In this document: one piece after another, positions 36,697 to 45,045 of the stretch
Position numbering within the stretch: the stretch's first letter is position 1
Layout of the letters: each line of letters starts with the position of its first letter
NCBI RefSeq assembly: GCF_001262495.1
Contig: NZ_LGYE01000001.1
Span: 186,001-250,000, forward strand
Origin: Microbacterium sp. GCS4
GTDB lineage: Bacteria > Actinomycetota > Actinomycetes > Actinomycetales > Microbacteriaceae
DNA length: 64,000 nucleotides
Direction of reading: 5' to 3'
Position numbers and translations under genes: made by a program
The notes under the pieces: generated by a model
The model's input: only the letters and a program-made list of their open reading frames with translations
Told to the model about the DNA's origin: nothing
The model's database searches: none

Positions 36697-37749
36697 ATGA
36701 CCGACACGCCCACCCGCACTGGTCTCGTGCACCTCACCGATCGCGAACCGACCGTCTCCGGTCCCGAGATGCTCGCGAGCCTCGTCCCGCCGCCGCAGTT
36801 CGACGGTGCGACCTTCGAGAGCTATCGCGCCGATCCCGCCTATCCCTCGCAGGAGGAGGCCAAGGAAACCCTGCAGCGTTTCGCGGGTCGGGGCGGGAGT
36901 CCGGTCAAGCGCGGCGGACTGTTCAGCCGCGCCAAGAAGGAACCGGAGATGAAGCCGGGCGTCTACCTGGACGGCGGGTTCGGCGTCGGCAAGACCCACC
37001 TCCTCGCGTCGATCTTCCACGCGATGCCCGCCCGGCGGAAGTACTTCGGATCTTTCATCGAGTACACCGCGCTCGTCGGCGCGCTCGGGTACAAGAACAC
37101 GGTCGACCTGCTCAAGGGCGCCGACCTGCTCTGCATCGACGAGTTCGAGCTCGACGACCCGGGCGACACGATGGTCATGACCCGTCTGCTCGGCGAGCTG
37201 GTGCCGACCGGCACGCGCCTGGCCGCGACCTCGAACACCCCGCCCAACGCGCTCGGCGAGGGGCGTTTCGCGGCGCAGGACTTCCTCCGCGAGATCCACG
37301 CGATGTCCGACAGCTTCCAGACGCTCCGCATCGACGGTGTCGACTTCCGGCAGCGCGCGCTCGACGGCCACGCGGTCGTCAGCGACCCGGCGGAGTATCA
37401 GGCTGCAGTGGATGCCGGGGCTGCGGGCGGCACGGCGTCAGATGACGCTTTCGACGACGTCATCCGCCATCTCGCCCGTGTGCACCCCTCGCGCTATCTG
37501 CGTCTCATCACGGGACTGGGGCTCGTCGGCCTGCGCGATGTGCGCACCCTGACGGATCAGTCCGAGGCCCTGCGCTTCGTCGCTTTCGTGGACCGGGTCT
37601 ACGACGCGCAGATCCCGATCGTGGCCACGGGCACGGCCCTCGACCAGGTGTTCTCGGAGGAGATGCTGGGCGGCGGTTACCGCAAGAAGTACCTGCGGGC
37701 GATCTCGCGACTGAACGCTCTCACGCATGCGGATCGCAGCTCCGCGTAA
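36697..37749 (+). CDS. zapE: ZapE/AFG1-like ATPase
   Basis: A 350-residue AFG1-family P-loop ATPase. Walker A is [15 protein letters not shown] (about residue 93), Walker B is [11 protein letters not shown], and sensor-like [11 protein letters not shown] follows. In proteobacteria ZapE acts on FtsZ rings under stress; in mitochondria AFG1 aids protein quality control. The function here is inferred from the family. The start ATG 36697 follows CCAGGA; GTG 36694 is possible. It is divergent from the sulfurtransferase across 146 bases. Confidence 0.9.
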   Translation: MTDTPTRTGLVHLTDREPTVSGPEMLASLVPPPQFDGATFESYRADPAYPSQEEAKETLQRFAGRGGSPVKRGGLFSRAKKEPEMKPGVYLDGGFGVGKTHLLASIFHAMPARRKYFGSFIEYTALVGALGYKNTVDLLKGADLLCIDEFELDDPGDTMVMTRLLGELVPTGTRLAATSNTPPNALGEGRFAAQDFLREIHAMSDSFQTLRIDGVDFRQRALDGHAVVSDPAEYQAAVDAGAAGGTASDDAFDDVIRHLARVHPSRYLRLITGLGLVGLRDVRTLTDQSEALRFVAFVDRVYDAQIPIVATGTALDQVFSEEMLGGGYRKKYLRAISRLNALTHADRSSA

Positions 37750-37776
37750 CACAGAGTTCACACAGCGCGCGTTCCT

Positions 37777-37792
37777 GTAACGCCCTCGCAAC
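37777..37792 (+). promoter_or_regulatory. possible GlnR box upstream of amt
   Basis: GTAAC-N6-GCAAC matches the actinobacterial GlnR half-site pattern GTnAC-N6-GaAAC at nine of ten fixed positions. It is 73 bases before amt. A weaker GTAAC-N6-TTCAC overlaps the end of zapE at 37746-37761. Confidence 0.45.
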
Positions 37793-37864
37793 ACACCTCG
37801 CGCATTCCGGAAATCGGGCCTCGCCACACTGAAGCTCTCAGACCACCCGAATGTGAGGTTCACT

Positions 37865-39103
37865 ATGGATGCTCCAGGCAACATCTCCTGGGCGATCACC
37901 GCGACCGCCCTCGTCCTGCTCATGACGCCCGGCGTCGCCTTCTTCTACGGCGGCCTCGTCAAGGCGAAGAGCGTCGTCAGCATGATGATGATGAGCTTCG
38001 GCTCGATCGGTCTCGTCGCGGTGCTCTGGATCCTCTTCGGATTCTCCATGAGCGCGGTCGACAACCCCATGGCCTTCGCCGGCAACCCGTTCGCGGACTT
38101 CGGCCTGTCTAGCCTGGCCGCGGGTGAGGGCTCGAACGTCGCGCTCCTCGGCGTCGCGTACGGCGCGACCTTCGCGATCATCACGGTCGCCCTCATCTCG
38201 GGCGCCATCGCCGACCGTGCGAAGTTCGGCAGCTGGCTGATCTTCGCCGGCGTGTTCGCCACGGTCGGCTACTTCCCGGTCGCAGCCTGGGTCTGGGGCG
38301 GCGGCTGGATCATGAACCTCGGCACCACGCTGTTCGGCGAGGACAGCGGCATCGGTGTGATCGACTACGCCGGTGGTACCGCGGTGCACATCAACGCGGG
38401 TGCGGCGGCTCTGGCCCTCGCGCTGGTCCTCGGCAAGCGCATCGGCTTCCAGAAGGGCATCCTCAAGCCGCACAACGTGCCCCTGACGCTCCTCGGCGCA
38501 GCGCTGCTGTGGTTCGGCTGGTTCGGCTTCAACGCGGGCGCGGAATGGCTCGCGGAGGACATGGGCGGCGTCGGCCTCATCGGCATCAACACCCTCGGCG
38601 CCACGGCTGCCGCGATCCTCGGCTGGATCCTGATCGAAAAGATCAAGGACGGCAAGCCCACCTCCGTCGGGGCCGCGTCCGGTGCCGTCGCGGGTCTCGT
38701 CGCGATCACCCCCGCCTGCGCCAACCTGACGCCGGGCTGGGCCCTCCTGCTCGGTGCCGTGGCCGGTATCGTCTGCGCCCTCGCGATCGAGCTCAAGTTC
38801 CGCCTCGGCTTCGACGACTCGCTCGACGTGGTCGGCATCCACCTCGTCGGCGGTCTGATCGGCACCGTGTACCTCGGCTTCTTCGCCACCGGCACCGGCC
38901 TGTTCGTGGGCGGCGACGCCCGTCAGCTCGCGGTCCAGGTGATCGCGGCGGCCGGTGTGCTGATCTACTCCTTCGTCGTGGCCTTCATCATCGGCTTCGC
39001 GATCCAGAAGACCATCGGCTTCCGCGTCACGAACGAGGACGAGATCGCCGGCGTCGACCAGGTCGTGCACGGCGAGGAGGGCTACGCGCTCGCAGACGCC
39101 TGA
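37865..39103 (+). CDS. amt: ammonium transporter
   Basis: A 412-residue Amt/MEP/Rh channel with about 11 hydrophobic segments. It has the family signature DYAGGTAVHINAGAAALALAL with the first pore His near residue 170, the second pore region VGIHLVGGLIGTVYLG, and FFYGGLV near the N-terminus. It conducts ammonium/ammonia. GAGG precedes ATG 37865; GTG 37853 is an alternative. No glnK or glnD follows, unlike the common amt-glnK pair. Confidence 0.95.
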   Translation: MDAPGNISWAITATALVLLMTPGVAFFYGGLVKAKSVVSMMMMSFGSIGLVAVLWILFGFSMSAVDNPMAFAGNPFADFGLSSLAAGEGSNVALLGVAYGATFAIITVALISGAIADRAKFGSWLIFAGVFATVGYFPVAAWVWGGGWIMNLGTTLFGEDSGIGVIDYAGGTAVHINAGAAALALALVLGKRIGFQKGILKPHNVPLTLLGAALLWFGWFGFNAGAEWLAEDMGGVGLIGINTLGATAAAILGWILIEKIKDGKPTSVGAASGAVAGLVAITPACANLTPGWALLLGAVAGIVCALAIELKFRLGFDDSLDVVGIHLVGGLIGTVYLGFFATGTGLFVGGDARQLAVQVIAAAGVLIYSFVVAFIIGFAIQKTIGFRVTNEDEIAGVDQVVHGEEGYALADA

Positions 39104-39111
39104 ACGGCGGT

Positions 39112-39117
39112 TAGGGT
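39112..39117 (+). promoter_or_regulatory. -10 box for leaderless start of PemK-like gene
   Basis: TAGGGT ends six bases before GTG 39124, supporting that start codon and an own promoter between amt and the hairpin at 39191. Confidence 0.45.
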
Positions 39118-39123
39118 GACCGT

Positions 39124-39708
39124 GTGGGCAACAGCAACGGCATCCTCGGCACTCTCGCACAGATCCTCCTGAACGCACTGGGATCGAAGAACAGGACGCC
39201 CCGGACGACCACTCGTCCGGGGCGTCCTGTCGCGCGCGTACGGCGTTCCGATGAGATGTCGGATGCGGTCGCGACGGCGGCCCCCGACGAACCTGCGGGT
39301 TCCGCGACGATCCGCGTGGATCCCGATCGCGTGGGCGACGTGCGCATCCAGTACGCCCCCGATCGGGACGGGGCGCCGGACGCGGGTGAGGTCATCTGGA
39401 CGTGGGTGCCGTACGAGGAGGGTGACGGGCGCGGTAAGGACCGTCCTGTCCTGGTGATCGGGAGGCACTCCGCGAGCAGGGTCTACGCGGTACGGATGAC
39501 GAGCAAGCCGCATGACCGCGATCGCGACTACCTCCCGATCGGCTCAGGCGCGTGGGACTCCCAGGGACGGGAGTCCTGGGTCGACATCGAGCAGCTCTAC
39601 AGCGTGCACGAGACCGGGCTCCGCCGCGAGGCGGCGGTGCTCGACAAGGGGCGCTACGGGCGGGTGGTCGAGGCTCTCACCCGGCGCTACGGCTGGGCTC
39701 GCGGCTGA
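39124..39708 (+). CDS. PemK/MazF-like protein without partner antitoxin
   Basis: A 194-residue protein whose C-terminal part (about 95-190) matches the PemK/MazF SH3-like fold (GEVIWTWVPYEEGDGRGKDRPVLVIGRH, later REAAVLDKGRYGRVVEAL). Classical members are mRNA interferases. Here an unusual N-terminal extension of about 90 residues begins MGNSNGILGTLAQILLNALG. No antitoxin gene adjoins it. A perfect 18-bp hairpin lies inside its early coding region. The start GTG 39124 is supported by a -10 box; ATG 39256 is the alternative if the hairpin belongs to amt. Confidence 0.72.
   Translation: MGNSNGILGTLAQILLNALGSKNRTPRTTTRPGRPVARVRRSDEMSDAVATAAPDEPAGSATIRVDPDRVGDVRIQYAPDRDGAPDAGEVIWTWVPYEEGDGRGKDRPVLVIGRHSASRVYAVRMTSKPHDRDRDYLPIGSGAWDSQGRESWVDIEQLYSVHETGLRREAAVLDKGRYGRVVEALTRRYGWARG
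39191..39230 (+). terminator. perfect 18-bp hairpin; probable amt terminator inside PemK-like ORF
   Basis: ACAGGACGCCCCGGACGA (39191-39208) is exactly complementary to TCGTCCGGGGCGTCCTGT (39213-39230) around a CCAC loop. It starts 88 bases after the amt stop but lies within the next ORF. No T run follows. Confidence 0.6.
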
Positions 39709-39781
39709 CCGTTCCAATCCGTTCCGGTGAGGGTCGCGAACCACCTGTGAGCCGCACGGAGCGGCGCCACTAGGAGGAATC

Positions 39782-40162
39782 ATGCGTTTCATCCCCACCA
39801 AGGTCCACGGCATCCTCGACTACATCGTCGGAGTGGCGCTCATCGCAGCACCGTGGCTGTTCGGTTTCGCGAGCATGGGCGGCCCCGCCGTCATCATCCC
39901 GATCGTCCTCGGTGTCGGACTGATCGTCTACAGCCTGTTCACCAAGTACGAGTGGGGCCCCTTCGGCTTCATCCCGATGCCCGTCCACCTCGTGTTCGAC
40001 ATCGTCGCGAGCCTGTTCCTGGCGCTCTCGCCGTGGATCTTCGGCTTCGCGAACCAGGCCCCGAATGTGTGGCTGCCGCACGTCGTCGTCGGTATCGCCG
40101 TGATCGTCGTCGTGATCTTCTCCCAGCCGCAGCCGGCGCGTGTGAAGACCGCCACGGCCTGA
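39782..40162 (+). CDS. SPW-repeat membrane protein
   Basis: A 126-residue membrane protein with two copies of the SPW motif, APWLFGFA near residue 23 and SPWIFGFA near 83, each followed by hydrophobic helices; about four transmembrane segments. The family function is unknown. TAGGAGGA lies just before the ATG. It is monocistronic and followed by a strong bidirectional terminator. Confidence 0.88.
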   Translation: MRFIPTKVHGILDYIVGVALIAAPWLFGFASMGGPAVIIPIVLGVGLIVYSLFTKYEWGPFGFIPMPVHLVFDIVASLFLALSPWIFGFANQAPNVWLPHVVVGIAVIVVVIFSQPQPARVKTATA

Positions 40163-40170
40163 TGACCGCC

Positions 40171-40208
40171 TGAGGCCCCGTACGGTATCGGTCCCGTGCG
40201 GGGCCTCA
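40171..40208. terminator. bidirectional terminator
   Basis: TGAGGCCCCGTACGG pairs with CCGTGCGGGGCCTCA (15 positions, one of them a wobble) around a loop of about 8 bases. It separates the convergent SPW and GIY-YIG genes. Confidence 0.88.
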
Positions 40209-40238
40209 GTGCTGTCCCGGAATCCGCGCTTCTCGACC

Positions 40239-40526
40239 TCAGGGTGAGAGCGCCGCGCTCGTCCAGCGGGCGTAGAGCTGCCAGGGGTCGTCGGTCGTGC
40301 GCAGCGCGCGGATGTGCGCGCGCAAGTCCTCGTCGAGTGTGAACCACTCGCCGCCCTCTCGGATCGCGGCGAACTGCCGGTGCCTGGCCTGCTCGATCTC
40401 GCGACCCCCGGGTTCGAACGCGAGGAGCTCGTCGTGACGGATCGCGGCGAGGCGCTGCCGTGGTCGGCCGCTGGTACCGATCTTCACGCGACGGTCGTAT
40501 CGCACGTAGTACACGACCTCGATCAC
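40239..40526 (-). CDS. GIY-YIG/T5orf172-type nuclease-like domain (3' part of a frame-broken gene)
   Basis: A 95-residue ORF with a GIY-YIG-like core of the T5orf172 branch (VYYVRYDRRVKIGTSGRPRQRLAAI, then the Glu/His-Gln-Phe block EIEQARHRQFAAIREGGEWF). Translation as read would begin at GTG 40526. Seven residues upstream in frame (PDVDLPRP) look like the natural linker to a zinc-ribbon encoded in another frame at 40560-40659. The ORF is therefore probably the C-terminal two-thirds of a broken gene. The function is unknown. Confidence 0.6.
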   Translation of the reverse strand: MIEVVYYVRYDRRVKIGTSGRPRQRLAAIRHDELLAFEPGGREIEQARHRQFAAIREGGEWFTLDEDLRAHIRALRTTDDPWQLYARWTSAALSP

Positions 40527-40559
40527 GGGCCGCGGGAGGTCGACGTCGGGCGCAGTCCC

Positions 40560-40659
40560 GAAGCCACCCGCACCATGCGCACTCGAGGCCCGCCGCCACG
40601 CGGACGGCCTCGGATCTCCCGCACAGTGCGCAGGGGTCGGGAAGCCGGGCGATCCTCAC
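40560..40659 (-). pseudogene. zinc-ribbon 5' fragment of the frame-broken GIY-YIG gene
   Basis: From GTG 40659 the reading MRIARLPDPCALCGRS continues to LECAWCGW, giving two CxxC knuckles. After CGW the frame runs into an arginine-rich shadow. Removing one base near 40561 joins CGW to FGTAPDVDLPRP and then the GIY-YIG domain, restoring one continuous protein of about 139 residues. It may be a true frameshift mutation or a sequencing error. Confidence 0.55.
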
Positions 40660-40668
40660 GCTCGGACT

Positions 40669-41142
40669 CTAGGCGGCGCCACCGACATCCGCCGCGGCGC
40701 TCCGCCGTCTCTTCAGGCCGCGCGGCACCCAGCGCCACCATGTGACGTGGTGGTCGCCCTGCTCCACGTCGAACACCTGACCGCACACCGTGCACGCGCA
40801 TTCGTAGGTCATCTCCCATCCCGGCGTGCTCGTGGAGCGGATCTCGGCGTGACCGCGGTCCTGCTCCTTGCGCGGGTCGTAGGTCAGCGAATCCGGGTAG
40901 GCCATGCACCAGCACAGGCCGTCGCGGTAGTTCTCGATGACCCGGAACGCGTGGTCGAGGTGCGTGCTGTTCAGGTAGATCATGCCGCCGAGCTCGACGC
41001 CCTCGGTGCGCGACCTCAGGCGTGGAAGAGTGGTCACCAGCGGCTTCAGGAGCTCCGGGTCCCGGCATCCGATCGTCTGCCACACGGCGTGCAGCACGCG
41101 TCGGGGATCCCCGGACTCATAGTCCTCGATCAGAGTCGGCAT
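40669..41142 (-). CDS. hypothetical protein with cysteine pair
   Basis: A 157-residue soluble protein that I do not recognise. Codon use is clearly coding-like. It has an N-terminal MPTLIEDYESGDPRRVLHAVW, a middle LNSTHLDHAFRVIENYRDGLCWCMAYPDSLTYDPRKE, a CACTVCGQVFDVEQGDHHVTWWRWVP segment that may bind a metal, and a basic tail. It reads toward the GIY-YIG gene, in the same direction. Confidence 0.65.
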   Translation of the reverse strand: MPTLIEDYESGDPRRVLHAVWQTIGCRDPELLKPLVTTLPRLRSRTEGVELGGMIYLNSTHLDHAFRVIENYRDGLCWCMAYPDSLTYDPRKEQDRGHAEIRSTSTPGWEMTYECACTVCGQVFDVEQGDHHVTWWRWVPRGLKRRRSAAADVGGAA

Positions 41143-41158
41143 CCGGCCAGGCTAGCGC

Positions 41159-41977
41159 TCAGCACGGCACGACGAGCGGCGTTCCGGAGTGCGGGTCGGC
41201 GATCACGGTGCACTCGAGACCGAACACCTCGTGCACCCGCTCTGCGGTCACGATCGATGACGGCGCCCCCGAGGCCACCACGCTCCCGTCGCGCATCATG
41301 ACCATGTGGTCGGCGAACCGTGCGGCCTGGTTGAGGTCGTGCAGCACGGCGACGATCGTCCGGCCCTCGCGGTGCAGCCCGTGGAACAGCCGCAGCAGAT
41401 CGTACTGGTGAGCGATGTCGAGGAAGGTGGTCGGCTCGTCGAGCAGCATGGTCGGCGACTCCTGGGAGAGCAGCATCGCGACCCAGACGCGCTGGCGCTG
41501 ACCACCCGAGAGCTCGTCCACCAGTCGTCCTGCGAGCGCGGTCGTCCCCGTGGCGGCGAGCGCGGCCGCGACCGCCGTCTGGTCGTCGTGCGACCACTGG
41601 CGCAGGATGGTCTGGTGCGGATGCCGCCCTCTCGCCACGAGGTCCGAGACGCGGATGCCGTCCGGCGCGATGGACGTCTGCGGCAGCAACCCGAGTCGGC
41701 GCGCGACCTCTTTCGTCGGCAGCTCCGCGATCGCTCTTCCGTCGAGCAGCACGCGACCTTCGCGAGGCTTCAGCAGCCGGGCGAAGGCGCGCAGCAGCGT
41801 CGACTTGCCGCACGCATTCGGCCCCACCACCACCGTGAACGATCCCGGCGGGATCTCCACATCGAGGTGCTCGGACACCACGCGTCCGTCGTACCCGATC
41901 GTGATGTCCTCGGCCTCGAGGCGTGCGGCCGTCTCGATGCGCGGCTGGTCGCGCCGGGTGATGAGGGTGTCCGTCAT
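41159..41977 (-). CDS. iron-siderophore ABC transporter ATP-binding protein
   Basis: A 272-residue FecE/FepC-type ATPase. Walker A is VGPNACGKSTLLRAF, the Q-loop is LLPQTS, the ABC signature is LSGGQRQRVWVAMLL, Walker B is TMLLDEPTTFLD, and the switch His is in AVLHDLNQAARF. It energises ferric-siderophore import with the two permeases upstream in the operon. The ATG at 41977 follows GGAGAG; longer readings in the same frame are shadows of the permease gene. Confidence 0.92.
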   Translation of the reverse strand: MTDTLITRRDQPRIETAARLEAEDITIGYDGRVVSEHLDVEIPPGSFTVVVGPNACGKSTLLRAFARLLKPREGRVLLDGRAIAELPTKEVARRLGLLPQTSIAPDGIRVSDLVARGRHPHQTILRQWSHDDQTAVAAALAATGTTALAGRLVDELSGGQRQRVWVAMLLSQESPTMLLDEPTTFLDIAHQYDLLRLFHGLHREGRTIVAVLHDLNQAARFADHMVMMRDGSVVASGAPSSIVTAERVHEVFGLECTVIADPHSGTPLVVPC

Positions 41978-42051
41978 GCTGCTCTCCGTGATCCTCGATG
42001 CCGTGCGATCCGGCATCCGTCGTCCTGTCGTCTCGGTCGTGTCGTCGGGGC

Positions 42052-43119
42052 TCATCGTCGTCGGGCCTCCTGGATCAGCAGCCACACGAGATAGACCCCG
42101 CCGAGGCACACGGTCACGATCCCCACCGGGATCTGCGTCGGCGCGAAGAGGCGCTGCGCGAGCACGTCGCTGGAGACGAGGAGGAGAGCCCCGACCGCGC
42201 CCGACGCGGTGAGGGTCACGCTCGCGGAGCCGGTGAGCCGCCGGGCTATCTGCGGGGCCGCGAGAGAGATGAACGCGATCGGTCCGGCCATGGCCGTGAC
42301 GACGGCCGTGAGCCCCACGCCGAGGATCACGAGCGCGAGCCGTGTTCCGCCGATGCGGACGCCCAGCGCCGACGCCGTGTCGTCGCCCATCTCCATCAGA
42401 TGCATCCGGTCGACGAGCAGGGCGACCGCAATGGCGATCGGGACGATCACGCACGTCGCGACGAGCACCTGCTCGGCCGTGATGAGGTTGAGCGAACCCA
42501 CGCCCCAGGCACTCGCGACCAGGGCGATGTTCAGGTCGGCGTTGAGGATGATCCACGTGTTCAGGGACGCGAGCATCGACGCCACGCCGATGCCGACGAT
42601 GATGAGACGGAACCCCGTGAAGCCGCGCCGGAAGGCGAGGAGATAGACCAGCAGAGCCGTGGCGGCGCCCCCGGCGAGGGCCGCGGCCGCGGTGGTCGTG
42701 ACGCTCACCCCGACGGTGGTGATCACGAGGAGCGCGCCCGTGTACGCGCCGGCGTCGAAGCCGATGACATCGGGGCTGTTGAGCGGGTTCCGAGTGAGCG
42801 ACTGGAAGATCGCGCCGCCGACACCGAGAGCGAGACCGAACACGAGGGCGCCGAGGACCCGGGGGAGGCGCCACTCGAGGATCACGAGCTCGGCTCGGGA
42901 GTCACCCAGTCCCACGAGCGTCGCGAGCACCTCGCCGGGGCTGAAGGCGACGTCCCCGAGGGACAGCGCGAGCACGCCGACTGCCATCGCCAGCAGCAGT
43001 GCTGTGAGGGTCACGACCGCGGCGCGGACGTCGATGCGCCGCGAGAACAGGGCCGTGCGCGCGGCGACGACGCGGCGCCCCGCGTCGACCGCCGGGGGAG
43101 GGGCGAGCAGATCGGTCAC
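42052..43119 (-). CDS. iron-siderophore ABC transporter permease (second)
   Basis: A 355-residue FecCD-family permease with about nine to ten transmembrane segments, including GVLALSLGDVAFSPGEVLATLVG, LGVGGAIFQSLTRNPLNSPDVIGFDAGA and the ATPase-contact loop ARRLTGSA near the C-terminus. It pairs with the permease encoded just upstream. The start is GTG 43119, overlapping the previous stop by four bases (GTGA). Confidence 0.92.
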   Translation of the reverse strand: MTDLLAPPPAVDAGRRVVAARTALFSRRIDVRAAVVTLTALLLAMAVGVLALSLGDVAFSPGEVLATLVGLGDSRAELVILEWRLPRVLGALVFGLALGVGGAIFQSLTRNPLNSPDVIGFDAGAYTGALLVITTVGVSVTTTAAAALAGGAATALLVYLLAFRRGFTGFRLIIVGIGVASMLASLNTWIILNADLNIALVASAWGVGSLNLITAEQVLVATCVIVPIAIAVALLVDRMHLMEMGDDTASALGVRIGGTRLALVILGVGLTAVVTAMAGPIAFISLAAPQIARRLTGSASVTLTASGAVGALLLVSSDVLAQRLFAPTQIPVGIVTVCLGGVYLVWLLIQEARRR

Positions 43120-44144
43120 AGTCCGCTCGCCTTCCGTCGGCGCACGAGCGCGATGAGCACGGGAGCACCGATCAGCGCGGTCACGATCGACACCGGCAGC
43201 TCCCCGGTGCGCAGGACCAGGCGTCCGACGACGTCTGCGGTGAGCAGGAGAAGCGGAGCGGCGAAGAGCGTGCCCAGCAGGATCCACCCCTGGTGCGGAC
43301 CGACGAGCCAGCGCACGGCATGCGGCACCATGAGCCCCACGAAAGCGATGGGTCCGGCAGCGGCGGTCGCCGCGCCGCACAGGAGGGTGACCGCAACGAT
43401 CGACAGCACACGCGTCAGGATCACGCGCGAGCCGAGCGCCGTCGCGAGATCGTCGCCGAGGGCGAGTGCGTTGAGCGACGGAGCGAGGCAGAAGGCGAGC
43501 AGCAGACCGACCGGCAGAAAGGGGAGGACGGCGTAGACGTCGGGTGTCAGCGAGGTCAGGGAGCCGGCGTTCCAGGTGCGCATCGAGTCGAAGACCTTCG
43601 GGTTGAGGAGTCCGATGGCGGCGACCACCCCGCCCGTCACCGCGCCGAGGGCCACCCCCGACAGTGTCATGAGCAGGGGGTCGGGGGCGCTGCGGCCGGC
43701 GGAGCCGATGAGGTACACGAGAACCGTGGCGGCGATCGCGCCCGCGAAGGAGAACCAGATGTAGCCACTCGCTGCGCTCACGCCGAAGAACGCGACTCCG
43801 ATCACCACTCCGAGGCTCGCACCGGCGTTGACGCCGAGGATGCCGGGGTCGGCGAGCGGGTTGCGGGTGAAGCCCTGGATCAGGGCGCCGGCGATGCCGA
43901 GTGCGGCGCCCACCGCGAGGCCGACCACGGTGCGCAGGACGCGCATGCCCTGCACGATGGCTCCGGCATCGCCGTCCCCGTGGACGAGACCCGACCACAC
44001 CTCGGCGAGGCCGATGCGCTGCGAGCCGAAGACGATGCTGGCGACACAGACGACGGCCAGTGCGAGAGCGAGCAGACCGACGATCAGGCCCCGACGCGAT
44101 GTCGGGACCTGTGTCGCCTGCTCCTCGGTGAGGAGAGCTGTCAT
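43116..44144 (-). CDS. iron-siderophore ABC transporter permease (first)
   Basis: A 342-residue FecCD-family permease with the same signature set: GAALGIAGALIQGFTRNPLADPGILGVNAGASLGVV near residue 80, and GPIAFVGLMVPHAVRWLVGPHQG, the loop that contacts the ATPase. It begins ten bases after the siderophore-interacting protein gene and overlaps the second permease, so the heterodimer is translated in a coupled way. Confidence 0.92.
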   Translation of the reverse strand: MTALLTEEQATQVPTSRRGLIVGLLALALAVVCVASIVFGSQRIGLAEVWSGLVHGDGDAGAIVQGMRVLRTVVGLAVGAALGIAGALIQGFTRNPLADPGILGVNAGASLGVVIGVAFFGVSAASGYIWFSFAGAIAATVLVYLIGSAGRSAPDPLLMTLSGVALGAVTGGVVAAIGLLNPKVFDSMRTWNAGSLTSLTPDVYAVLPFLPVGLLLAFCLAPSLNALALGDDLATALGSRVILTRVLSIVAVTLLCGAATAAAGPIAFVGLMVPHAVRWLVGPHQGWILLGTLFAAPLLLLTADVVGRLVLRTGELPVSIVTALIGAPVLIALVRRRKASGL

Positions 44145-44154
44145 GACGGGAGAG

Positions 44155-45045
44155 TCACAGTCCGAGCTTCTCGAGCTCGGCCTCGTAGTCGTCCTCGATG
44201 TCCTCGGCCGACCGGGTGTCGTCGTCCCACATGGCCATGAGCCGGGACTGCGTGTCCTCGTCGAGGGCCTCGTAGCGCTCGCGCCAGGCCTCCGCGTTCT
44301 CGGTCCAGTATCCGATCACCTTGTATTCCGTCGCCGGCAGGCGCAGGTCGTGGCGGAGGTGCTTGCGCACTCCACGGGTCGCCTTGGTCTCGCCGGCGAC
44401 CCAGACGTACCCCGGTCCGTCCGGCAGCTCGGATGCACGGAGGATCTCCTCGATGCGCGTCGGCGCGTGTCCGTTGCCACCGTGCACCCAGTGCAGCTCG
44501 ACGCTCGCGGGCAGGGCGATGGCCAGCTCGTCCTCCGCGGAAGCCACCTCGACGACCACCCGGGTCCGAACATCCGCCGGCGCCGTCTCCGCGAGGCGCG
44601 CCGCGGCCGGGAGCCCTGTGGCATCCGCGATCAGCAGTTGCCACCGGATGTCGTCCGGGGGCGCGTAGAGTCCCTTCGGCGTGTTGACGCCGACCACGTC
44701 TCCCGGCTGCGCCCGCAGCGCCCACCGCGCGGCGACTCCGCCGTCGTGCACGACGAAGTCGACCGTGAGCTCGTTCGCGGCGGCATCCCAGTCCCGCACG
44801 GTGTAGGTGCGCATCGGGGCGGGCTCGACGCCGTCGGGGAACGCCCAGTACCCGTCGTCGGTCGGGTAGGGGAGGTTCGGCTCGGTCTGATCGTCCTCGG
44901 GGAAGAAGACCCGGAAGTACTCGTCGCCGACGCCGGTCGACACGAAGCCCTGCAGACCGTCACCGCCGAACACGATGCGGACCATACCGGGGCTCAGCCG
45001 TTCGACGCGCTGAGCGACGATGCGGTGCACGAGGTTGACGCTCAT
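44155..45045 (-). CDS. siderophore-interacting protein (ferric-siderophore reductase)
   Basis: A 296-residue SIP-family flavoprotein. The FAD domain has MRTYTVRDWD (RxYTxR motif near residue 78), FVVHDGGVAARWA and QPGDVVGVNTPKG; the C-terminal NAD(P)H-binding part ends in YKVIGYW with an acidic tail. It reduces imported ferric siderophore in the cytoplasm to free Fe(II). The start overlaps the binding-protein stop by four bases (ATGA). Confidence 0.93.
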   Translation of the reverse strand: MSVNLVHRIVAQRVERLSPGMVRIVFGGDGLQGFVSTGVGDEYFRVFFPEDDQTEPNLPYPTDDGYWAFPDGVEPAPMRTYTVRDWDAAANELTVDFVVHDGGVAARWALRAQPGDVVGVNTPKGLYAPPDDIRWQLLIADATGLPAAARLAETAPADVRTRVVVEVASAEDELAIALPASVELHWVHGGNGHAPTRIEEILRASELPDGPGYVWVAGETKATRGVRKHLRHDLRLPATEYKVIGYWTENAEAWRERYEALDEDTQSRLMAMWDDDTRSAEDIEDDYEAELEKLGL

